This document shows positions 40,079-48,226 of a DNA stretch of 64,000 bases, piece after piece. Position 1 is the stretch's first letter, and each line of letters starts with the position of its first letter. The notes under the pieces are model-generated. The model had not been told where the DNA came from, searched no databases, and saw only the letters and a program-made list of their open reading frames with translations. Location: positions 398,763 through 462,762 of the forward strand of contig NMRB01000104.1 of assembly GCA_002633025.1 (NCBI GenBank), given 5' to 3'. Source of the stretch: Notospermus geniculatus (taxonomy: Eukaryota > Nemertea > Pilidiophora > Heteronemertea > Lineidae). Made by a program: the position numbers and the translations under genes.

Positions 40079-40312
40079 ATAGGGAGTTTTCGCAAAGCCT
40101 CCGAAACACCAACGCGAACGCCAAACCCATTGTCCAATGCTACGAAGAGAGCACCCGACAAAAGATAGACGTTGGGCGTCGCAGGGCTAATAATGCTTTG
40201 CTTAAGCCCTGGAGTTACCTTCGTGTATGTGCTTTTGTTTAATAAAACATTATATCATCATCAAAGATAGACGTTCGCGTTGGCGTTTCGGGGGCTTTGC
40301 GAAAACTCTATA
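40079..40312. mobile_element. MITE with a nested retroposon (gagttttcgcaaagc family, copy 1)
   Basis: The arms, agggagttttcgcaaagcct to ccaacgcgaacg on the left and cgcgttggcgtttcgggggc to gaaaactctat on the right, are inverted repeats. A second member lies at 41400-41524, without the insert. The interior is interrupted at 40174-40262. Confidence 0.8.
40174..40262 (+). mobile_element. 89-bp nested retroposed fragment with 13-bp target-site duplication
   Basis: The insert is flanked by exact copies of aaagatagacgtt (40161-40173 and 40263-40275). It ends ttaataaaacattatatcat catc, a poly(A)-signal-like tail with an ATC repeat. The layout is that of a 5'-truncated non-LTR or SINE insertion. Confidence 0.75.
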
Positions 40313-41399
40313 AAAATAAAGCGCGTATCTATTTTTGATAATTTTAATAATATAGTTGTCAAATAGTATAGTTGTCAAACAACACAGAAGCAAACATTAA
40401 GAATTCCGTCTCAGCATTATGCGCAATGTCGTATACTAGTACATAAATAATAGGCAGGCCACGATATATCAAATTTCAGTGTGAAAATGTTCACATTTCA
40501 ACCAAGACGGTGCTGCCATCTAATGCGTGCCGCTGGTATCACTTCGTTGAGTTTCCGCAAAAGGCCCAGTTCGCCTACCGTACATTACACCGACCCCCCC
40601 CCCCGAACGCCTAGGGCCGTTGCGAAAACTCACTTATACTGTCACAAAAACGGCCTAGTACATATACCGTATACACTATTTCCCTTTTTCTCTTTTTTCA
40701 GGGAACAGCAGTAAATCCACCGGACTTGAAACAGAACACTCATGAAATATTACGAGAAATGAATGCATTTCAAGCGAAGAGCACGCCAGTCGGCGAGATG
40801 CCATTCATCTCAAAAACATGACATTTTAACTACTTTATAAACATTAGACCTACACCGAATTTTCATCAGATTGTTGCCTCATTTTGAAGAATCGTTTTTT
40901 GTTAATTAATCCCATTATCATTCCATTCAATTGAACATAAATAATCTGCCGCCCGATTCCAATTGAGAAACTGACCACACCCCACGTCGTCGCTGGAGCT
41001 TCTGGTTATTCGTCGCAGACGACTCGGTTTTAGCTCATCGACATCAAGTTCATAATATACATGTAGCTCCAACTAAACAAAAGGACACATTTACAACAAA
41101 TTCAAGCGATAATTATAGAAGGCAGTGGGCATCTAGCACATTTGAAGCCAACACCACACGAACTTCTCGGTAAAATATCCCAACAGAACGAACCGTCAGG
41201 CTTTGGGGATTCAACACTTCCTTTTACACCTGACCAAAAGACGCGTGTTCAATCCCCAGAAAACGTGACGATCGCAGCGAATTGATGAAATCAATGAAAC
41301 AGTTTTACTTAAGTGTACCGTATATCCACAAGAACGTGGGAAGGCTTTTCCTTCCGAAAGACTTAGGAACCAACTCACGGGTACCGCGATTTGACAGTA

Positions 41400-41524
41400 G
41401 AGAGTTTTCGAAAAGCCCCCGATACGCCAACGCGAACACCAAACCCGTTGTTCGGTGCCACGAAGAGAGCACCGAATAAAAGGACATTCGCGTTGGCGTT
41501 TCGGGGGCTTTGCGAAAACTCTAT
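41400..41524. mobile_element. MITE, gagttttcgcaaagc family, copy 2
   Basis: agagttttcgaaaagccccc and ccaacgcgaac on the left pair with gttggcgtttcgggggcttt and gcgaaaactct on the right. The centre keeps the cacgaagagagcaccga block seen in copy 1. A decayed end may also lie near 40598-40632. Confidence 0.8.
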
Positions 41525-41813
41525 TCTCTATTCAATGTAACGACTGATTCAGTTGGTGGTAATGAATTGGTGTAGACGTATGACCGTCAATCAAAATCAG
41601 CTGAACAATCCGAGTTACCCCTGATTTCACTACCAGAACAAAAAACAGGGGTTGTATAACTGATGATTGACGTCATCAAATTTACTGATACAGCAGATGA
41701 CCGCGAATAGAATGTGCGACAAGAAACAACAGAAAATTTAACAACAATAACAACAATACATGTACACCGGTATATATGAATCAATTACCCACTAAGAGGA
41801 TGCCATACCCATT

Positions 41814-43271
41814 TCAACCATCAACGACACCGACAAAATCCTTCATTTTCGCAACTTCCGCTGAGAGCTGCTGCAGACGCGATCGTAATTCGTTGTTTTC
41901 TTTCTTAAGAGTCTCTTTCTCTACAAGCCGCCGCGGCGCCCGGTTGTCCACAACTTCTGCGACAGCCGCCTCCAGGATACCTGATGTTTTACCCTCCCCA
42001 GCCTGTTCGGACTGGCTGGAGACAACGTCCTCACAGATGACCAAGGTTTCGGCGGTTTCTCCTTTTTCTTCGTCTTTCAGCGTCACCGGAACCACGTGCA
42101 TTCCATTCGCCAGCATTAGGTGTGCTCCCTGCGACGGGGAAGTTGTTGTTTGGCGATTCAAGGTCTCAATTTCGGCAGGGGACCTTCTTGATTTCCCTGT
42201 GCTTAGATCTGCAGGTGCTCCTGATTGGCCTTGTGAATAAGGTGGATAATATTCGAATAACTGATTGCGTGAGGCAGGTGTACCCTGAGGATTTGAGTAG
42301 TGGCCATATGGACCATTCTGCTGCTGTGGGGTTGATGGGCGTGTCTGCTGGTTCTGTTGCGCTTGAGTTTGACCACAGAAAGTGTTGTTGATAGAATGCA
42401 GCTGGCTGGGATCAGACGTAGCGGAGTATTGCTGCTGCTGCTGACCCTGTGCCTGAACTTGTTGCTGTTGCTGCTGCTGCTGCTGCGCTTGCTGTTGTTG
42501 TTGCTGCTGATGCTGATGACGGGCTTGATGTTGTTGGACATGCGCCTGCTGTTGCTGAGCCTGATGCAGCTGATGATCCTGCCCAAGCCGGTGCTGATCG
42601 TGGGCAGGCATATGGCTCTGCGGCACCCACATCATCCCCTGCTGGGCGTTCATACCATTATAATCCATGGACTGACCATAATAATGCATCATATCTGCCT
42701 CAGGGTCTTTCTTCATCGGGGTGGCTCGTTTGCGGCGTCTCTCCTGGTCCGGCATACCCTGATTCATCAGCATCAACTGTTGCTGGACACTCAGCCCAGA
42801 AGAATCACTAAGCTCATCGACATCGCCATTCCTGGCTAACGACTTCTCTGCTGCTGCTGACATCAACTCAGCTTTCTCTTCCGGGCTGAGGAAACTCTGA
42901 TCTAACGGTATACCGAACTTCGTCTTGATTACTTCAATTTCTCTTCGCAGAACCGCGTTCTCTTCCTCTAGATACGTCACACGTGCTCGGACGTCATATT
43001 CCTGTCGACGTTTATTCTCGCGAGATTTTCTTGCAGCCTCGTTATTTCGCTTCCGCTTTTCCCAATACTTTTCATCCTTTTCGCCGTCGGGAATGATACG
43101 TTTCGACCGTCTGCCCGAGGCCTTCGGGAGCAGCGTGGCGTCCATGAGGTACGGAATGGGTGATCCGTCCGCCATCATATTTTCCTGTGGCATCTGTTGT
43201 GTATACACGAATGCTTGGCTGACGGGGATCGCTCCGTCTGTATTGCGACCATGGGGGTCAGCGGGGTCCAT
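41814..43271 (-). CDS. NFIL3: NFIL3-like bZIP transcription factor with a second C-terminal leucine zipper
   Basis: Single-exon ORF, 485 aa, starting at the ATG in caacATGGACCCC (plus 43269-43271). The bZIP lies at about 54-122. It has IPDGEKDEKYWEKRKRNNEAARK with the NxxAAxxSR signature at 77-84. Zipper d positions are V94, L101, L108, I115, with Asn105 at an a position. YWEKR..NNEAA..SRE and KFGI match NFIL3/E4BP4 and are close to the PAR/CES-2 group; these bind TTACGTAA-like DNA. A His/Gln tract (roughly 255-330) follows, then an acidic stretch. A second zipper at 449-480 has d positions L455, L462, L469, M476 and a positions N459, L466, V473, V480, with no proper basic region before it. 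The frame stays open upstream to an ATG at 43409, but that ATG lies in a CRE and upstream of a TATA-like box. A splice acceptor-like site also exists at 43294. Vertebrate NFIL3 coding is likewise in one exon. Confidence 0.88.
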   Translation of the reverse strand: MDPADPHGRNTDGAIPVSQAFVYTQQMPQENMMADGSPIPYLMDATLLPKASGRRSKRIIPDGEKDEKYWEKRKRNNEAARKSRENKRRQEYDVRARVTYLEEENAVLRREIEVIKTKFGIPLDQSFLSPEEKAELMSAAAEKSLARNGDVDELSDSSGLSVQQQLMLMNQGMPDQERRRKRATPMKKDPEADMMHYYGQSMDYNGMNAQQGMMWVPQSHMPAHDQHRLGQDHQLHQAQQQQAHVQQHQARHQHQQQQQQQAQQQQQQQQQVQAQGQQQQQYSATSDPSQLHSINNTFCGQTQAQQNQQTRPSTPQQQNGPYGHYSNPQGTPASRNQLFEYYPPYSQGQSGAPADLSTGKSRRSPAEIETLNRQTTTSPSQGAHLMLANGMHVVPVTLKDEEKGETAETLVICEDVVSSQSEQAGEGKTSGILEAAVAEVVDNRAPRRLVEKETLKKENNELRSRLQQLSAEVAKMKDFVGVVDG

Positions 43272-43324
43272 GTTGTAATCAATCTTGATGGTTCTGTAAG
43301 GAGACAAAAAATTAACCTTAAATA

Positions 43325-43450
43325 TATAGGTCAAATCCTTTATACACCATATCCACGGGAAATAACCTCCTGAATAGAAAGCCACCGCCGGTGAGCGCAA
43401 TGACGTCATTGTTTATTGCGAGAGGAAGGCTAATATTACATAACATGATA
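43325..43450 (-). promoter_or_regulatory. Candidate promoter of the bZIP gene: TATA, CRE and NFIL3-type site
   Basis: Reading the minus strand towards the gene: GTTATGTAAT (plus 43435-43444) fits the NFIL3/PAR consensus RTTAYGTAAY, a perfect palindromic CRE TGACGTCA lies at 43401-43408, and a TATAAAG lies at 43338-43344, ~70 bp before the ATG. The spacing suits a start site near 43.31 kb. Motifs are seen directly; function is inferred. Confidence 0.5.
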
Positions 43451-43563
43451 AACTACAAGTTCTATGAATGATCCCTGTATATTATAGCGTAAGTACTACG
43501 AGTATATACCATTATGTGCAGGTTATAACTGGCGTGCTGGGTGTGGAGGCGTACCGCCTGTTG

Positions 43564-43809
43564 CAGGGGCGTAGCTATTTGGCGTGGGGGGGGGGGCAAA
43601 AATTTATTGAGTCTGGAGGGCGAACCTGGAGGGGGTCTGGGGGTTGTCCCCCAGAAAAAATTGAAAATCTACATCCTCAGATGCATTTCCCCCACATCTG
43701 ACACCATAAAATTGGCTTGAAGAGGGGAATGACCTTTTAGAGTTAAAAAATTGTTTTTTTCTTATTTTGCTCTGGGGGCATTTGCCCCCTGCCCCCAGCT
43801 ACGCCCCTG
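43564..43809. mobile_element. 246-bp MITE-like element with perfect 13-bp terminal inverted repeats
   Basis: It begins caggggcgtagct and ends agctacgcccctg, exact reverse complements, with G/C homopolymer runs inside. Relatives occur in the opposite orientation at 15237-15457, and as end fragments at about 35018-35127 (repeated near 37962-38071). It lies in the upstream flank of the bZIP gene. No ORF. Confidence 0.8.
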
Positions 43810-44375
43810 GGCACCCAACGTTCTGGTGTAGGTATAATTTCGGCCGGTGTGAAAGGAATCCAAGTCCCTCTGGAACCAAAGTCCGGTCTTATTGTTCAGC
43901 GAGGGATTAGAACATATGGCTAGAGAGACGGTCCTGATTCCTGTCACACCTGGGCTAATTGTTATCAATCATTCTTCACAACACCCTAACAGTTGGCCTT
44001 CAGTCTGATCAACACTGGGAAGCCCACCAACTTAATATTAACCTGGCCCCACCCAACAATCTCTCCGGCCACATCATCATCAACAACCGAACGACAGAAA
44101 CTTGAGTGGTAGGGACCTGGATGGAAGAAACGTCAGCTCAGGTCATGAACAACCTATGGGGTCAGTTGGGGAGTTGACCAACAGCCTGAGCTGGGGACCC
44201 ACGAAAAACGCTTAGCAACGCCACGTCTCGAACAACTCTGTGTACATGTATATGTGCTTTACGGAGACCCCTACGCATTCATCAGACACAAAAACGGTTT
44301 GTGAGAAATGTTTTATACCAGCGAATACATCCCAATATGTAAGAAAATAGTCTCATTATTAAACTTCCAGTGATC

Positions 44376-44534
44376 TAAAGCCGCCCATACACGGCGCAAT
44401 ATTATTGCACAATATCGGGCCCAAATGGGTGGTCCTGTGCTTCTGGCACGATAGTTAGAAGAAAGATTGACAATAATATTGCCCATTGTGATCCTCATAT
44501 TGTGCAATAATATTGATCGTGTATGGGCAGCTTA
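44376..44534. mobile_element. 159-bp MITE-like element
   Basis: The left end taaagccgcccatacacg...caatattattgcacaatat is mirrored by the right end atattgtgcaataatattg...cgtgtatgggcagctta. The ~38-bp arms have few mismatches and the centre is non-coding. It is a compact nonautonomous element between the bZIP gene and the exon at 44.7 kb. Confidence 0.8.
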
Positions 44535-44720
44535 ATGCAAAGTCTTACATGTCTTATTACAGCCAATGGAATTATGTTTGCTAGTTTCGTCATATTTTGT
44601 TTTAGGATTGTAACTACCAAAATGGCGGCCGGGCATAAAAGAAGTAAGAATCAATAAGAAATGGTGTAATAACTCGTGAAATATTAGACAGAATGGCTTA
44701 AAATTGTATCAGGAGGTACC

Positions 44721-44800
44721 ATGGATACTACGGATTACTACGAGGGGTTTCTTGACCAAAAAGAATGGCCAAACACCCCATTTCTGAAGGAAAACAATTT
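44721..44800 (+). CDS. Candidate first coding exon of an unidentified plus-strand gene
   Basis: An ATG in good context (ggtaccATGG) opens 26 codons, MDTTDYYEGF then LDQKEWPNTPFLKENN, ending in phase 2 at a strong donor (TT|GTGAGTTC). About 100 bp upstream, ccaaaatggcggcc at 44617-44630 is a YY1-type element common at animal start sites. I do not recognise the protein and found no convincing second exon downstream. The exon may belong to a gene reaching into or beyond 47-48 kb, or be a false positive. Confidence 0.35.
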
Positions 44801-45954
44801 GTGAGTTCACGTAATTTTTAGCTTGTTTAGCACTATAGTGATATAACAAGTATATTACCAGTGTACCAGTATAGATTATATAAGCATATAAGCCACGTAA
44901 CCACAGTTTTATCGAGTAAAACTAAACACAAAGGTTGGGAGGACACATTCGGGAACGAAAATGGAACTAAAACTTACTTTTTTAAACGTTTCTGTGAAAA
45001 AATCCTTTCGAAATCGTTGATTCACCACACCAATGTTTTCGCCCTTGATAAACCGGGTTCGACGTTGCAGATGGCAGGAGTTGAGGGCCTGGGCTCGGGA
45101 ATTTTCTTTGTGGGGGTAGAAGCCTTCCAGGTGATGCATAAAGCTATCCGGATTACCATGCATTACAGATGATATAATAGTGGAATGGAAATATCCTGCA
45201 CCAACAACTTATTTCGCCTTTTCGCTTCTTCTACATGGTAATATAATCCAATGTACATGTATTTTAGCGAAATATTTTCTACCCCATTCTAGAATGGACG
45301 CGTCGAGAACCATTGGAAAAACAATCCCAGTATTACGTAATACCATTACGTCATAGGTAAACAGCTACAATGAGGACTATTCATTAGAGTATATTCGCTG
45401 GCACAGGGTTCTGGCAATCATTCAAGCAAGCCGGTAGGGAAACAATTAGGTGTTACATAATCTTTCGTGATTACAGAGTTTTGAGCTGTGTCGTGGCAAA
45501 CATGTCCAACCGAGTTGATCGCGCTGTTCTTTGCGCTTTAATCGCCGTCCCTTACACTAAATATGTATACAGGGAATCTGGTCAATTTAGGGTGAAGTCA
45601 TAAGTACGTTGTTCATACTGTACGTTGTTGACGCATATGAGCCATGCACGTTTGTCGGGGTTTGTATGTAGCCTACATGTATAAATTATGCTGCTTAGGG
45701 TCGCGGAGGATCCTGGTGCCATCTACACGGGCAAATTTTTCCGAATATGCTCAAAAAAGGCCTACATGCGGGCGACAGAGTTACCAACGAATCTAAACTT
45801 GGATATCAATTACCATCGAAATCGAAAACATGTCATTATCAGAATCTATCACAAAAGATATAACAATCGTCACTATACATGTATGTATCTTGAGGTTTAT
45901 ACATCATATATTTTGATATCGTACATTGAGTTAACTGATACAGATTTGAAGACA

Positions 45955-47275
45955 TGTCATTACATCATGAATGTTGTTAGTATTAACTATTCCACTACGG
46001 CAATGTGTAGTTCACAAGAGTTCAGGCGATGATGTGCCCGAAGGTCAGAAAGTAATCCAATGGAACGTCAAACTAATTTTTACCGAATCTTAAGAATTTA
46101 AACTCAGCCAATCTGTCGTGTACTAGTATTTCCTATACAAGAATTCGAAGTACATGTACATGTACATACATACCTGATATGATTTACATCGTAAGCTTTG
46201 TTAGATCATCAGTTAGTGGCTATTTCTGTACGTTCCCTCTAAAAGCTGGATGTTGTATAAAGATACAAACAACACATCCCATTGATTGGGCCTCCTTTAA
46301 TAAATAAGCGTGACGAAGGAATATGTAAAAAGGACTAAGACATTGTGTGTTTTGAAAGTCCTATACCCACGAATAAAAGGTCCTTATTGAGGCTGAAGGG
46401 GTTATTGTCGTCCTGGGTACACATAAAGTGTACCCAGGTTCGATGTCGTCAAGTGAAATTGTACCCTGGGTCCACTTTCTTGTTACAAACTGTACCCAGG
46501 TTCTAATTTAGAGACCTAGGGACGAGCTCATTCTTAAGATTTCGTGTGATACGTGAATTAGCGTATGTTGGTTCCAGGATCCTGTTGCTATGACCTTGGA
46601 GGAATTATACTGACAGGAGAAACAGCGAGCTAATCGCCCCTCTATAATCCCTTTTTCACACCTCCCCAAACAATGGAACAAACAGGCCCGCAGTGTTTGC
46701 CCAGCAAGCTATGACACATGATCAAACAAACCCATCATGGCCATGCACAATGGCACATGCACATGTAGNAGTACCAGACCAGGATACCCTGTCGAAGCAG
46801 ATCAGAACCAGATCTGGGCCAGACAGACACTGCTAGCTGGGATGTCATTACATCATGAATGTTGTCAGTATTAACTATTCCACTACGGCGGTTCACAAGA
46901 GTTCAGGCGATGATGTGCCCGAAGGTCAGAAAGTAATCCAATGGAACGTCAAACTAATTTTTACCGAATCTTAAGAATTTAAACTCAGCCAATCTGTCGT
47001 GTACTAGTATTTCCTATACAAGAATTCGAAGTACATGTACATGTACATACATACCTGATATGATTTACATCGTAAGCTTTGTTAGATCATCAGTTAGTGG
47101 CTATTTCTGTACGTTCCCTCTAAAAGCTGGATGTTGTATAAAGATACAAACAACACATCCCATTGATTGGGCCTCCTTTAATAAATAAGCGTGACGAAGG
47201 AATATGTAAAAAGTACTAAGACATTGTGTGTTTTGAAACTCCTACAGCCCACGAATAAAAGGTCCTTATTGAGCT
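45955..47275. repeat. Direct duplication flanking an N (46769), probable alleles
   Basis: Copy A (about 45955-46393) and copy B (about 46842-47274) share gatgtgcccgaaggtcag, the taaaagctggatgttgt block and ggtccttattgag, with small indels (for example a missing aatgtgtagt in B). Unlike the other pairs, 46394-46841 between them is not duplicated and includes the N, so the alleles may differ by a ~0.45 kb insertion or the scaffold join may be rearranged. Confidence 0.75.
46412..46438. repeat. Perfect 11-bp hairpin, cctgggtacac / gtgtacccagg
   Basis: The arms are separated by a 5-base loop (ataaa). Two further related blocks (gtaccctgggt and gtacccagg) follow by 46501, so the motif appears several times in ~90 bp. 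It is the centre of the non-duplicated interval. Possibly a foldback-element end; function unknown. Confidence 0.6.
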
Positions 47276-47756
47276 CATTTTTCTAAAGGTGGTCCAGCCT
47301 CTTTAAGAGTTTCTAAAAGGTGGCGAATTTCAGCATTCTTATATTAAACTGCATCGCGGGGAAAGCTTTAGGCTTTTCAAAGGAAAAATATCCCCAAGCA
47401 TTCAGTTTGGTGTTTGGCTGGCGTTTGTTCAGAACACTAGGAAACGAAACACTCAGAGGAAACACTGTACGATGATAATATCTAACGAATCACTTTTACA
47501 CCCGTAACTATTTTTTGAATACCATTTACACCCGTTACTTCCAATCAAAGATTCTGTAATTTAATGATATTTTAATATTTACACTTTTAGTCTATTTACA
47601 GGTTCAGCAGCCATTTGCCTCGTACTTGAGGCGAATATCACTTCCGGACTTGATTTGACCACAGAACCAAAGGAGCGTGCCGATGACAAAACCGACTGAG
47701 TTCGGTTGACAATGACACCACATGCACTGCGTATGCGTCGTTCTTCGTGACGTTTC

Positions 47757-48193
47757 TTGACCAGCGCAGAAACCTGTCCGTGGTCGGAGATAAGTGTCGG
47801 TCAACTATATGGTACCACCGGTGGTTTTGTGGTCACCTCCCTAAGTGACACGGTTTGGCAACGAGTGAAGAAATGTTTTCAAGACGTTGAATTCGCTTCC
47901 ACGCGACAAATTATTTCTCTATATGCAGATGTACAGATATCTTGGCAGGACACTCCGCGACACTCCATCGTGATCAACATAAGCACAAGTCTGAACAAAA
48001 TTTTAAAGATGTTCAGCATTACCACGTTGTTGAGTGTGTTATGATTCCGCACTGTCCTCAGTTGTTCATTGCTGAATCAAAGACTCGGGCTTGGCGGGCA
48101 CTCGATCGTCTCACGGAAAGACCTTCATTAGAAAACCAATTACGCGACCTCAGGGGATTGACAGATCCCGCCAAAGTTAACATCCACGCGTAA
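47757..48193 (+). other. Unassigned open region, possible exon(s)
   Basis: Two overlapping plus-strand frames stay open: 47757-48044 and 47942-48193. The second ends AWRALDRLTERPSLENQLRD...VNIHA and its base composition is more even than the surroundings. No domain is recognised and no clear splice borders are seen, so it is not called a gene. It lies just beyond the WIF1-like terminal exon on the other strand. Confidence 0.2.
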
Positions 48194-48226
48194 ATGCGCT
48201 AAGACATAAAACGCCATCTTCTGTGA

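Larger units (their letters stand above)
39430..41399. other. Intergenic, MITE-rich; no gene seen
   Basis: Aside from the elements listed at 40079-40312 and 41400-41524, the only open frames are short and overlap repeat arms. A poly-C run lies near 40597. Confidence 0.55.

Noticed and set aside
42122-42839. Several long open frames on the plus strand and in other minus frames over the bZIP gene
   Set aside because: They are shadows of the CAG-rich poly-Gln tract, giving Leu-, Ala- or Ser-run proteins; only the NFIL3-like frame has a domain.
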